Origin: Phlyctochytrium arcticum
Lineage: Eukaryota > Chytridiomycota > Chytridiomycetes > Chytridiales > Chytridiaceae
Reading direction: 5' to 3'
Assembly (NCBI GenBank): GCA_025602905.1
Contig: JAHLKI010000004.1
Location: forward strand, 62,001-126,000
Length of the DNA stretch: 64,000 bases
Both the position numbers and the translations under genes were made by a program. Below, one piece after another: positions 47,501-59,106 of this stretch (within the stretch, counting starts at the first letter, position 1; each line of letters opens with the position of its first letter). The notes under the pieces were generated by a model that ran no database searches, had not been told where the DNA came from, and saw only the letters and a program-made list of their open reading frames with translations.

Positions 47501-50500
47501 CGAGAACTCTGGGGACATGGCAAATGTGACTAAGCGATCTACGGTATCGACCAAAGGATGTGAAGCGGCTTCACATTGTTGGCGAGCATCTTCGCTGGGC
47601 TGCACTGCTAGTTGTTTGATGGAATTGACGAGAATGGCTGTCTTTGCAGCAACGTCCTTGCCAACTTGAAGGAAGTGCTGCTTTGCTGCTGGTGAAATAT
47701 CAGCGCTAGAACCGGCTGCCTTGCAAGAATTGCAAAGGTTGCCAGTATACTTGGCAATAGCCTTAGCAGTCTCTAGAATCTCCTGTTGCGTATTATTTCC
47801 GTCAACCAACTTTCGACATGCATCACGGATGTCGGCCCCAGCTTGGAAAAATGAGGCTTGATCAATGGATGGTGGAATTCCTGCCACGGAAGATTCATCC
47901 GCAATCCCAATAAGATAGGCGGCTCGAACGCTGCCTTCTGTCATGGCGTGTACAGCATGCGCAAGGTTGATAACGTCATTCACCAGAGGTTGAATAGTAG
48001 CGCCCCTCGCGTGGTTACCCAGTGAGCTGACGGTAGTATTCATGCTCTTGAAGGCAGAACTTGATTTGCCGACTGTATCGCTATATGTGTCTTTGTTCGA
48101 GGAGGCTTCATTCACCATCTCGGCTTTCGTTGCAGCTTGGTTTAGGATTTCCAGTGCCGAATTACACTCACTGTGACCTGGTGCAGACGCTGAACACACC
48201 TCAAGCAGCTGTTGAATGGCATCGCCAATACCCTTCGTGGCTCCCATTAGCTGATTACGAATAATGGCATTCGATGGGTCGGTGGCGGAAGCCTTGGTCA
48301 GTATCAGCATTTTCTCACAACTCCAACCCAGGTGGCTAACCAACTGCTGAAGTTTGCCTGAAATCACGGGATCCTGAGAGGCAGCTGCATAACCACCCGC
48401 AGCCTCCCCAAGCTTATTAAACGCCAAGAGGAAACTGGTTGCGCCATTTTGTAGTTCAGAAGGTGACCCTCTGGAGGCCGTAGCCAAGCTATTTGCGGCG
48501 ACAGTCAAACCGGTCGCAGTGGTCTGTAATTTTGTTTGGGCACTCTGGAAACTTGGCGGAGCCTGCAACCCGCTTGCCAGTCCTTTCTTACTGATAATTG
48601 CAAGCCTATTACGAATATGATCCACAGCTCGATCGACCTCCTTTTGACCAGGCAAAAAGTTCGTAAGGTCCTCGAGCGCAATTGTCATTTTCTGTGCGAG
48701 CTCATCATAGTGCGTGCGACTGTCATGATCGTCAATCGCATCCTTTGTCCTCGTCAGCACAAAGTGAAGTGAATCAATAACCTTGCTTGCCGCATTCAAC
48801 AGCTCTTGGCGTAAGTTTAGCTCCGGTTCAAAGGCCGCTAAAGAGAGAGACGCGAACGATAAGGTCTGAAGAGCTGATACGGAATCCGTTGCCGCCGTTC
48901 CAGCGATTCGTTCGTTTCCCTGATGAACTCCACTTACTAGCTGACTTATACTGGTATTCATTGCCTTGACGGCGCTCAGCAGTTCCAACTGAGAAGCTTC
49001 GACACTGTAACCTTCAAGTGGTACAAGAGCCTCGGGATTTTCGCACGCAGAAAGTAGTTCCGCATGATAAGCGTCCAAAGAGTACATCGCACTTTGCAGT
49101 TCCAGCCCTTCACTCGCTTCTTCAGTTAGTTCATAAGACTTCTCTAAAATTCTGATGTCTTCTGCAAATTGCTTCTGTGCGGCCATCAAGCTAGTCTGCG
49201 CAGCTATATCTGCCGTTGTTGGAGCAGCAACCTTGGCAGTGGCAACCAATTGATTTCCAGGAGAGATAAACTTCTTCGCAGCCTCAATCAGTTTCAGTTG
49301 GGCAACTAAATTGTCAGGTTCGTTCGCGCTTGTTTTCATAGTGGAGGAGAGGCCAGGGATTAGTTCTGTAAGTCTTTTGGCAGCTTGGTTCAATTGAAGT
49401 TGTGACGCTTGATTCCGGTTGGACTGCGCAACCGTTCTAGAAGCGGATATCAACTGGTTAGACGAGCTAACGGCATCTCGAGCAGCTTTGATCATGCGTT
49501 GTAAAGCTCGTACTCGCAACTGTGGACCAGCAGCCATATTGGCCGCATCACGTAGAATCATAATAGACTCTTCAAGCCGTGCCCGGTATGTGGGGTCATT
49601 GACATTTCTAGCTGCGTCTTTCGCGGCGTTGACCATCCTAGAAGTGGCATCTCCGAGGTTTCTGGCGGCCGTTAAAAGTCGATTTTTCTCGTCCATATCG
49701 TTGGTATCCAAACCAAGGCCTTTAAGCATGTTCACGTATTGCATGGAAATGAGGGTCAAGTCGCGAGCGTGAGCAACAATGTCTTCTACAGAGTCGATGT
49801 TATCTAACATCTGATCAACGGAATTAATCACCGAGTTGTGCTGAACGTCAATGGGGTCTTCGCTGGTCTTATCGCCTCCCTTCTTAGCCTTTTCTATAAG
49901 TTTGGCAATCAGCTCCTCCACGCGGCCCGCGTGGTCTTTCAGAGATTGTACAAGACGGGGATTAGAAGCTGAATCTGACATTTGGACAAGTTGTTCAACT
50001 CCGTCTCGCATGAGCATTGCGGACTCAACAAGCTGATCGAAACACTGGGCGTTTGTTACGGCTGGGCCTACTGTGGACATGCAAGCGACCAAAGCGGGCG
50101 CGTTTTCTCCGATGCGTTTGGCCTCATCAATCATGATTTGTTGTGTGGTGTGGTCTTTGACAGCAGCAGCAACAGGTCTTGCTGAAGTTATTAAGTCGCT
50201 TGCAGCTTTGGTGACCGCTTTGGCCGTATCGACTAACTCGTTCTGCATATCCTCTGTCACATACAGTCTACCCATTAACGCTAAAAGATCGCTTGAGGCC
50301 GCAGCAATTCGGCGTGAAGACTGGAAGAATTCGTCGCGGTTAGTTGAACCCATGCAGATGGGCTGGGCGGCTTCTAAAAGCTTTGCTGCCATCTGCGCAA
50401 CGCCACGACCTGCTGTCAGGAGGCGCTCTTGGTCGTCCATTGACTCCTGCAGACCCGCCAAAAGCTTGATGCCCTGAGCTAATTGCGACAAATTGGATGT

Positions 50501-52453
50501 CATCGTCGAAATGTTTGCACCAATGATCTCGTAATCCATCTCTTCGACATAACCAGTTGCATGATTCACCAGTGAGCCTGCAGCCGCCAAGTTGGACGCT
50601 ACTTGAGACGCTACTGATTCGGCATTGACATCAATAGTGTGCTGTTTCCATTGCAATGCTGCAGCGTCGTTGCCGAGAGGAGGCAGGTTGGCTGCAATAG
50701 TCATGTCAGAAGCTGCATTATTCACCATGGCAAACCCATTGCTAATGTTTTGCATAAGGGATTGCTGCGCTCCCGTGATTTCTGCATTCTGCGATTGGAA
50801 TCCCCCTCCAATGGTGCCATATTGCACCGATTGGACGGTAGGACCACTACGACCCCATCCAGCGCGCATGCCATCTGCAATCATGGGTGTGATACCGACT
50901 TTGGTCTCCACGGCAGTTCGTGATCCGGCCGAGACAACACCGACATTCGTTGCACGGGATGGCGTTACAAACTCCTCCATCGTAGCCTGCTCCTCTTCCT
51001 CAACTTCAACCACCTTTTCGGCCTCTTTCCGCTTCTTGATAATAATATCAATGTAGCCCGCAATTAGTTGAGAGATCTGCTCTCCTTCGTTGGTTTTAAC
51101 GGAAAAATAAGCATCCGCATAATCCCCAAAGTCCATTGTAAAGCTGGTGATATAACATGTTCAGCATTAAAAGCTTTACAAGCCAATTGACTGAATGTGG
51201 AAGCGTGTCAATTACCTATTAGGTGATGCTGCCCAGCGCCGTAACTGAGTTAACCGCCATTCTCGAATAATGTCTTTTGTGTACGGATCTAGCTTGACGA
51301 CGCTTTGTTTAGTAACTCCTAACAGCATCTTGGCGTCCTTCTTCTTTTTGGTGGTTTCATCCTAGTAACCGCCTGTCAGATTGTAAGAGCATGTACCGGT
51401 CGCGCGTGGTTACCTCCACCAAGAAAAATGTGATTCCATATGTTTTGAGAGAGCGTGACAGCTGCACATATCGAAACTTGGCATTCAGTTCACCGAGACC
51501 CTGCAGCTTGGCATGCTCGGAATAGATTCGCTTTTCCACATCCTTATTTTTCTGGTATTCAGGTGGGACAAAGTCTTTCAACCTATCCACTAGATCAGAA
51601 TCTGCACGTTCACATACAAGTCGCATGTGTGCGAGCTCACTTGATAAATCCTGGCTTGTGCTTGTCGGGCTCATGATTGCTATGTTGAACTTGCATTTGA
51701 ATAGCCCCGAATTGACACGCTTCCTCTTGGGTGCAAGGATGTTTGCCCGAAATAATCATGTCGCGAGCTTGGTTGTACATCAGGTTTAGCTGCACAGGGT
51801 CATTACGATCAATGTTCTGATCGGTGAAGAAAAACTTTTTCTTGAGAATAACGGTGTCTTCCTCGGTGAGTCCTTGTTCACGCAGAGTTTTTTCGGGATG
51901 TAGCCAGTTCGTCCGATCACCAGCCAACATTTCTTTCCCACCCTTTTTCGGGTTGGCTGTCTTTGTTTTGTCCTTTTCTTCCTTGCTCTCACTGACCATA
52001 GCCTTCTCTGGTAGAATGGAGTATTCCTCGGAGTTTTGGATTCCAATCTTTTCACAAACAATATCGACTAGCTGCTGAACCGGCAAACTCTCGTCTACCA
52101 TTACAGTTTTAACGCTACTGTCCAATGTCTTGACCTTGAGAACTCGATGCTTCTTGCGGTATTCAAGGGAATCCCCGGAGCTTAGATCATAAAAGTCCAA
52201 AATCTTGGAAGGTAAGAGCCATTTGCCTTGGTCCGGCCAAAGCAACCCATGATCTGAGCCACCAGCTGTTTCTCCAAACTTATCCCGAATTTCCCGACAG
52301 ACTTCATGAACCGACATATCTCCAGTAAACTATTTTTTAACTTTTAATGCCTCTATTTTGCGGTTATCAAACTCGAAATGCATCAGATCGAACCTGGAGT
52401 GTTTTGGTTAGCCCGCGGGCCACCACGGTGATTTTCAGCGAAAGATGCGACAT
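44525..52453 (-). CDS. TLN: Talin
   Basis: Six exons: 52394-52453, 51641-52329, 51414-51582, 51216-51361, 47036-51143 and 44525-46978. All introns are GT-AG and the frame closes to 2541 residues, matching vertebrate talin length. The first exon encodes MSHLSLKITVVARGLTKTLQ, which aligns with the start of the animal F0 domain and decides the start. FERM head: F0/F1 (LEYRKKHRVLKVKTLD), F2 (KHKPGFIKLKDFVPPEY), F3 (REWRLTQLRRWAASPNSFT), then DFGDYADAYFSVKT. The rod is an all-helical Ala-rich series of bundles. The end is an I/LWEQ (THATCH) actin-binding domain (QILEAAKAIAAATAALVRSA; WSDGLVSAAKMVAGAT) and a dimerisation helix (ELERARMKLASVRKGKY). It links actin to membrane adhesion receptors. Confidence 0.96.
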
Positions 52454-53057
52454 CTTGTTGTCGTATCAAAGCCGTCAACCCTTTCAAAGTTGCCAAAACG
52501 ACGCTTGATATCTTTGTCGTTTTGCTGCTTTCGAGCTTTGTCAAGTGCTTCCTGGCAGACTGTTCTCAGATTACCCAATTGTCATTTGTGCCCAAAAATA
52601 GCACGGGTACCGTAGATCTAGCGTACCGAAACCAGAGATATGGGAAAAACTCGGGTAATATCTCGCATTTTCTGGTTGCCTTCTTCCTCCCTTTCAACAA
52701 AAATGCAATAAATCACCCCGGTCGTTCAACTTTTTGTGACAGGTATTTTGCAAGATCTTGTCGGAGTCGGAGTTTCACGATTTCACGATAAGCCACGCTC
52801 CAAGCCACGGAGTTCGACTTTAATCGGGGTCGACCCGTCGACACTTGACCGAGCTTGACGTTGAAGGATTAAACCAGCTGCAGATCTCAGTTAGCAACCG
52901 CTTCGGCAGCGTGAGAGTAGCCTGGCTAATTTGTCATGTCCTGAGGTCGATGCATAATGTGCGCCTCTATCCGACTTATCGGTCTGTGTATGTAGAGCGC
53001 AACGTAAATAGAGAAACGCACTTTAGTACACTATCTACATCTATGCCACAATATATT
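52454..53057. other. Intergenic region upstream of talin
   Basis: 604 bp between the talin start and the 3' end of the next minus-strand gene. No gene seen. Confidence 0.5.
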
Positions 53058-54068
53058 CTAGCTGGCAAGTAGGCGATCAACGCGAACACGATCCTCATCT
53101 GAGTAAATTCCTTTGGGCATGTCCACGGTTTTGCGTGGCCTTAAGGCCAAATATTCCTTCAGTCTTATAGCATCAATCGAGTTGCGTTGACCCTCTACCA
53201 GAAATTGGAGTTCCATTTCCTAAAGTATTGGGTCAGACTGATATCGGCTAGCTGGACAAAGACCATAAGTTCTTACCCGGAATGTTATCGCGTCGTGAAG
53301 CTTATTGCGCATGCGCTCGCGCGCGCGGCGAGCCATCTCCTCACCCTCCATTTCCCGTTCATCCATGTTGCCCCACTTGCGACGAGCTCGTTCGTAGTGC
53401 TCTCGAATCAGTTTGCGCTCATTTCGGGCGCGTGCCTTTGATCGTTGTCCGCTGCGCTCAATCATCTGAGCAACTTCTGGCACAGGTGCCGCGTAGGCTT
53501 GGTATTTTGCAATCGTCTGTGGTGCGAGGCGGCTGAGCTTTTTGTTTGGGATGGAGGTTGGTGAAAAGGATGAGGTTGCTGTCAAAGGAAAAGGTTTATA
53601 TGGAGTGGCGGGGGGGAGGCTAGCTTCGCCCTGTGTTTTACGGCGTGTATTTGATGGGTGATCAGGAACGGGAGAATCTGCCCCATTCCCTTGAACACCG
53701 CCTCCACCCATTCCAGGACCTCCTACTCCCCCATGGAGTGATCCATCACGATTAGAAGGATCACGATCTGCAACTGTAGCGGAATCAGTCTTGTTGCCTC
53801 TCTGGGTGCTCAGAGGTGGGAGCCGGCGACGGGCGTCAGGCAGAGTTACTGTGTTGGATGGGCCAGCCGGGGGCATTGCTGAGGATTTGGCAGTTGAGAC
53901 ATCCTCGGTCACATCCAATGTAGCGTCTGCTGATTTATTCAATGATTTCAACAGCCCAGCAGCTCTTTGATATCGTTGCGAAAGAATGAGTGGAATCTGG
54001 TGGCGGGGGAGGGTCGGGCCATGTCCCATAAGTTCAGATTGGTCTGATATCGACCTGGAGCTCGGCAT
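53058..54068 (-). CDS. Unrecognised charged protein, 317 residues
   Basis: Two exons (53277-54068, 53058-53219) joined by a GT-AG intron give 317 residues. Residues 1-185 are disordered, rich in Pro, Ser and Gly (GGVGGPGMGGGGVQGNG). The conserved-looking part is the C-terminal 130 residues: a Lys/Arg/Glu-rich helical region (NERKLIREHYERARRKWGNM; EEMARRARERMRNKLHD) leading across the splice into EMELQFLVEGQRNSIDAIRL and a short acidic end (GIYSDEDRVRVDRLLAS). No signal peptide or membrane segment. I do not recognise the family; a cytoskeletal or flagellar role is conceivable but not shown. Confidence 0.75.
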
Positions 54069-54270
54069 GGAGGGATGAATAGATATCCGACGGTGATTCG
54101 CCGAAAGGTTGACAGTTCGTGTTTAGAGGATAGATTCAAGTGGAAATTTAGGCCTATGGTTGAGCCATCCTATAAAAAGCCACGGAAAATTTCGAGTATG
54201 CTTATGCTATGCTATTTACAATGAAGTTATCTGCAACAGAGACGCAGAAAATACTAGTCTCAAGTGTCAT

Positions 54271-54831
54271 TCAAACTACGCTCGCTACTCGTTCTTTCCC
54301 CAGCTGGTGATCAATGACACGGGCGAGCTCTACATCCCTTACACTTACTCCGTTACATTCGTGGGTTGACAAAGTAATATCGACTTTATTGTAAACATTG
54401 AACCACTACTCAATCAAAATTAAACCTACTATCATCAATTGATGAAATGCAAAATAACTGACCTCTGGGTGATGGTCCATTTTCTCGGCCTGCATGGCGA
54501 CACGAGTCATGAATCCAAAGGCTTCATTAAAGTCTTCAAAACGGAAAGATTTTTGAATCAAATCTCGCTTTCCATCGTTGAGAAGCTTCCATCCTTGGAG
54601 TGCGGAGAGGTGCTCTGTGCGCTCGGTCTCGCTTAGTTTGCTGACAGGTAAAGAAGGCACTTGCTGCGTGGTAGTCGTGCTCGTGCTGGCATTGGTCCGG
54701 GCCGAGACAGTTGACATTGCTGGAGTGTTTAGCATTATGGCGACAGCGGCAGTGGCACGAGTAGCGGAAAAGAAAGTACGGTTGCGGACGGCTGCTTGGG
54801 CAGCGAAGCGTAGTGATGTGGTGAGGGGCAT
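54271..54831 (-). CDS. PCBD: Pterin-4a-carbinolamine dehydratase (DCoH-like)
   Basis: Two exons (54463-54831, 54271-54405) give 167 residues. The PCD domain begins near residue 60 ([19 protein letters not shown]). It has the active-site HHPE motif at the exon end, followed across the intron by [20 protein letters not shown], with the second catalytic His in THEC. The enzyme dehydrates 4a-hydroxytetrahydrobiopterin during aromatic amino acid hydroxylation. The N-terminal 55 residues are Arg/Ala/Thr-rich with no acidic residues in the first 60, like a mitochondrial presequence; a second ATG within it could give a shorter cytosolic form. It is divergent from BORCS6 with 156 bp between starts. 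Confidence 0.93.
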
Positions 54832-54987
54832 TGGTTCTCAAAAGCTGAAGTCGAAGGAGCGAGACGGCGAGACGCGAACCAAATGTCATGCATGCACGCC
54901 ACGATTGTCGACTGTCAACCCGGTCAAAACTCAAGATCAACCCCGGGAATGTTTGGAAGCAAATAAACCCAGCAGGTCTATATAAAC
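54832..54987. promoter_or_regulatory. Shared divergent promoter region, PCBD and BORCS6
   Basis: Only 156 bp separate the two start codons, so the promoters must overlap. A TATATAAA string sits at 54977-54984, directly before the BORCS6 start. Confidence 0.5.
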
Positions 54988-55511
54988 ATGCCGCCGACCG
55001 AAATACTCGCACCGTTGCCTTCGGTCCTGTCTTCTGCACGATCAAAGGCCCCGCAGAACACTGTGCCAATCGATCCGGGACTCGTTGACCGAGTTGAACA
55101 GCATGCCCAAGAAGTCTCCGCTGAAGTGATGCACTTCTGCAACAGTTTGAAGGAACGCATGGACCATGTTCGTATACCTCGCCATAGACAGAAGTCTGAT
55201 TGGAAACATCAAGCTAATCGTTCAATTTGACACAGATTTCCTCTATTACATACCAGTCCGTGCAGGTGACACATCAAGCTTTCGAAAACCTAGCTTCCAC
55301 AGCGGATGAGTCCATTGCTCAAATGGAGGCACTGATAGCGGCGGTAGACGGCATGAGTCAAGATATGAGTGCGGTACAGGATCTGGCAATACAAGTGTAA
55401 GTCGTTTCCTGGATGTGGGTTGAAACGAGTATGAATTAAACGGAATGTTTATGTTACAGAAAAAAGATCAAAGAGTCTGTAGAATGGCTGGAAGGGGTAG
55501 TTGGTAAATGA
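54988..55511 (+). CDS. BORCS6: BORC complex subunit 6 homolog
   Basis: Three exons (54988-55167, 55236-55396, 55460-55511) give 130 residues. The whole protein from about residue 25 matches the BORCS6 (lyspersin, DUF2365) helical region: DPGLVDRVEQHAQEVSAEV, then a SITYQSVQVTHQAFENL segment, and LAIQVKKIKESVEWLE at the end. Human BORCS6 has a long disordered N-terminus that is reduced here to about 25 residues. In animals BORC recruits Arl8 to lysosomes and so couples them to kinesin. The family match is by pattern only, hence moderate confidence. Confidence 0.75.
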
Positions 55512-55666
55512 GGGACACCCCTCTGGCTCCTCTGGCGGGGAATTGATCGTCAGTGGGTACTTTGGACGGTCGGCCAGACTGATTTGTTCAGAGGTAGCAC
55601 GTATTGCGTGAGCCCACGCCGACCCGCACAATTTGTTTCGCATGATGGCGAACTCACTCCGTACAC

Positions 55667-56857
55667 CTACTTGTTGGGTGGCAAGTAGCGAATGACTCGT
55701 TTATCAAAAGCGTATTGCGCGCCAGACCAGATGGTCGTCGTCCAAACGATCATTCTGTTTTCGGGGGGAATAGTGGTCAGAATTCCTCTACAAGGCAACA
55801 ACAGACAACACTTACTGCAACGCTTCCAGCAAAATATGATCCGTGTAGCCGAAAACGGGCGCAGCCACACTTGCCGACATCAGAACTAGTTGAAAAAGTG
55901 TGTTGACCTGGCGCAAAGTCTTTAGTTTCCAACGGTATTTGCGATAAATACGGATCTTAGTAATTACTTTGCTGATATAAGGAGGTCGGACCTCAGCTGA
56001 TGGTAGAGTAAGATCGAAGTAGCGTTTGGTCGTTTTCTGAATAGAATTGTGCGTTAAGCCACATCAAGTTTTGAACATTAGGTCATGATTTACCGGTGCA
56101 GGCAATGACTTGTATCGGACGTATGCAGTGCCCGCAACCAATGCGACGTCTCTACCGATGATGGCATATGCCAAAGACACTGTAATTAGGTGTTTAGTCT
56201 TCTTGTACCAATGTTTCCTCTTTAGATTCTTACTCGGAAGTAAGCTGGCGCTCGCCAGCGAAACTGTCAGAACCGTCATTAATATTTTATCAGCCGCAGG
56301 ATCCAGCGCCGATCCCAGGAACGTCGTCATCTTGTATTTCCTTGCGATCCAGCCGTCCACTAGGTCTGACAACCCAGCGACGATCAATGTACCCAACGCC
56401 CAGTGGAATTGAGAGGTAACGATCAGATAGCCAATGACAGGGGTTACGGCGATGCGGCCCATCGTCAGTATATTCGGAATGGTGTAAATATCCTCCTACA
56501 AGATAAAATTGGTTTTAGCTCTCTTTCAGATGTGATTCTGGGATTATAAACAAACCAGACCTTGGCCAAAAGCTTCTGCGGCGATGTTCCCTCAGCAGGC
56601 TTTCCTTCTGGAGGGGTGGCATTGGTAGAGAGCACTCGAAACGGAGAAGGATTTATTTGTCTTTGTAGTTGGCTTGACAGAAGGCCTGGGACGAGACGAG
56701 AACGGGAGAAGCCAAAACTTTGTAGCGATCGGGGTATAGACGCTTGGCCAAGTTTGAGGATGGAAAAGGTAGTTGTGGTTTTGAGGGAGTCTGATAGAAG
56801 TGAAGGTTTCGGAAAGGCTTGTAAACAAGAACTTCGGCAAGCTGCCCGCGGAAACAT
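55667..56857 (-). CDS. CRD1: Cardiolipin synthase (CDP-alcohol phosphatidyltransferase)
   Basis: Six exons (56561-56857, 56234-56495, 56094-56179, 55968-56036, 55816-55907, 55667-55754) give 297 residues. The first 90 residues form an Arg/Ser-rich mitochondrial presequence. The catalytic CDP-alcohol motif is complete: DLVDGWIAR, then G-x3-D-x3-D (GSALDPAAD). The eukaryotic cardiolipin synthase signature ISKVNTLFQL is restored by splicing. It joins CDP-diacylglycerol and phosphatidylglycerol in the inner mitochondrial membrane. The intron at 55908-55967 is 60 nt, in frame and without stops, so retention would add 20 mostly basic residues. It converges with BORCS6, with 155 bp between stops. 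Confidence 0.95.
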
Positions 56858-57788
56858 GTTTGGTTGTTGTTCGATTTTGGAGCAAGCAGACAGACGCCAA
56901 ATTCAAACGTTCGACCGAGTCGCTTGACCAAATTCGATTCATCTCGGCCAGCATCTCGGCCATTTTTCTGGAATAGGCGCCGGCCCGGTATATTCAAAAG
57001 CAAATGAACGGATCGAAGGGGAACATCAAATCAGACATCAAATCAAATCCATGAGTCTCAGTTGGTAAATTCATCGAATCCCATTCTGCACGAATTGTTT
57101 CTTGGCTTACCGATCCGATGCAAATAAATGCGATGTGCGCTGCTGACTGTGATGTGTAGAGAGCATTATGTGGTATTGGTTTTATATAAAGCGCACCAGG
57201 CCGAATCGCATTTGAGTTTCCACAACCTTAGAAGATTTCATCCATTTTGCGACAGATTTTGCGAAGGATTCGTAAATACCATTTATTCAGGAATGTCAGC
57301 ACCCAAAACGGGAAAAGACAGACTCTCTGCACTAAATCTGTTTTTGAAACCCTCCAGATGATCAAACATTGATGGATTTGGGGCTGTAGGTGACTGGAAA
57401 AAAGTCAATGGAGTCAAAAGATGTCATTTTGGAAGTTGATGTTTTCCAGCTGCATCCACAACTGGACAAAATGGCTAATGCAAGCAATCTTACACTCGAC
57501 CTGACGCTCCTCGTAATCCTGGATCAGGATCCTGGATAGCATTTTTCAAACACAGGCTCAAGCAACGCTTGAAGTATAAACTTTTGACGCTATGGGTAGA
57601 GATTGCCGGATGGTAGGTATGGTGTTCCCATTTTTATGGACATTTGTTATGGCTCTCCATCTCATATTGACGGCATGCACGTATGACATTATATCTAACG
57701 TGTTTACTTACAGACTTATCAGTTGAATATAACACTGTGGACTTGACTACACTATCCACAACAGAGTAACGATTTAAAGGTTGCGCAG
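56858..57788. other. Intergenic region
   Basis: Upstream region of the cardiolipin synthase gene and 3' flank of the first 362-residue family gene. AT-rich; no gene supported. Confidence 0.45.
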
Positions 57789-58877
57789 TTAAGGGTAGGT
57801 ATACATTAAGTTCAGAGCTGGAAATGTTGACCGAGCTGTCGAAAACTGGCCCGAGTTCCAACCTGTGTTGAACGCGGATGATGCTTGAGAAACAAGACTC
57901 CTGCCGACAGTTGCGCTCATGAAATGAACGTATTCGCCAACGTTCATTCGACGGGAGTAAATGAGATTTGCGCCAGAGTTTTCAGTGTTCGTCGGGAAAA
58001 ACTGGCTCAACAACCCGAAATACGTTTCGTGCCAGGCTAAAGAGTACCCTTTTTCGACCCAGAGCGGATAGTACCAATCTCGAAACCATCGTGCATTGGA
58101 GGTGCCGGAGGGATAGTTGTTCGAAGCGCCAGCCATCAGCTCAGTGAACGCTTGCGATGCTTCGGAGGCGAAACCAGATCTGTTGAAAAAGTCATATGTG
58201 CAAATGTCCGCAAATTTACCAGAGCCCCATACAGGCAGCGCGGGAGTTTCGTGCAGACCTTGTGAAGTAGTCTCTACCAATCGGCAAATCAAATTCATTG
58301 CTTGCTTTTTCGGTGCATAGTTGGTGTTACTCCAATCATCGTATGATTGCCCAAGCCAAGACCGGAAGTTTGATCGAGAGTTGCCAGAAGAAGGGTCAAA
58401 GCGGCCGTTCCAATTAGACCACCCATTTGACACAGGTGTCGTGCCTAATCCCAACTGCACGAGCAACGGCTTCGGCGCTCCAAGCGCTTCACATGCTGTT
58501 CCGATGGACGCCGGTAGAGCTCGGGGGACCATACACCCTCCGTAAGTTTCCTTGACGAATCGCCAAGCCTTTCTGAAAAAAGGGACAACCCATTTGGTGG
58601 TCGAACGAGGCAAGGCCCGCATGGCATCAGTCATGTACACGGCGACGTCCGCGTTGCAAAATACTCGGGCCGTTGTTGGATTGGGAGACCCAACTACGTG
58701 GTCAAGGTACCCATCTAAAACGTATGGTGCATCGGTATGACAGAGGCAGTCTGCGCCTACTATGACGGGGGCGCTCCCAATAAATACACCGAGAAACAGT
58801 GGTATGGTCAAAGCAAGAAAAATGAACGGAAGCTTGGCGGCGCCACTTTGACGTTGCGATGAAGACGTAGTTGTCAT
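57789..58877 (-). CDS. Unrecognised membrane-anchored or secreted protein, copy A
   Basis: Intronless ORF of 362 codons. A polar N-terminus (residues 1-15) precedes a strongly hydrophobic stretch (about 16-42: LPFIFLALTIPLFLGVFIG...), a signal anchor or signal peptide. The rest looks extracellular: several Cys (CLCHTDAP; NADVAVYMTDAM; GGCMVPRALP; ICTYDFF), many Trp and Tyr, and a conserved block SNARWFRDWYYPLWVEKGYS followed by WHETYFGLLSQ. I recognise no known domain. About 85% identical to copy B at 60508-61596 over the full length without gaps, so the pair is a recent tandem duplication under apparent constraint. Confidence 0.85.
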   Translation of the reverse strand: MTTTSSSQRQSGAAKLPFIFLALTIPLFLGVFIGSAPVIVGADCLCHTDAPYVLDGYLDHVVGSPNPTTARVFCNADVAVYMTDAMRALPRSTTKWVVPFFRKAWRFVKETYGGCMVPRALPASIGTACEALGAPKPLLVQLGLGTTPVSNGWSNWNGRFDPSSGNSRSNFRSWLGQSYDDWSNTNYAPKKQAMNLICRLVETTSQGLHETPALPVWGSGKFADICTYDFFNRSGFASEASQAFTELMAGASNNYPSGTSNARWFRDWYYPLWVEKGYSLAWHETYFGLLSQFFPTNTENSGANLIYSRRMNVGEYVHFMSATVGRSLVSQASSAFNTGWNSGQFSTARSTFPALNLMYTYP

Positions 58878-59049
58878 CCTCGAATGAGTTTACGAATTGG
58901 GATACTAAATTGCGTTGGAGTTTTTATGGAACGATCGCTGAAAGGCCCGTTGAGGGGCGTATCGCGCGAAGTAGAACCAGTGATGCTGCTTCGCCCAAGA
59001 GACGTGGTTCTGCTTCGCCCAAGGGACGCACCCCAAACATGTAGGTAAT

Positions 59050-59106
59050 CAATATATGGTTTCTGCTTCGCCCGATACACACTCTGTCATTTTTGACAGA
59101 AAAATA
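59050..59106. repeat. Short dispersed repeat, copy 1
   Basis: Contains CTGCTTCGCCCGATACAC, then CTGTCATTTTTGACAG and an AAAATATTGTAGA end. It is matched at 59808-59875. Two shorter CTGCTTCGCCCAAG strings lie just upstream, near 58987 and 59010. Confidence 0.7.

Noticed and set aside
44565..51056. Long plus-strand ORFs (up to 253 codons) antisense to talin
   Set aside because: They mirror the Ala-rich, helix-periodic codon use of talin on the other strand and have no domain of their own.
51583..51640. Apparent frameshift in talin near 51640
   Set aside because: The acceptor TGGATAG at 51583 gives a normal 58-nt GT-AG intron and restores the conserved F2 motif.
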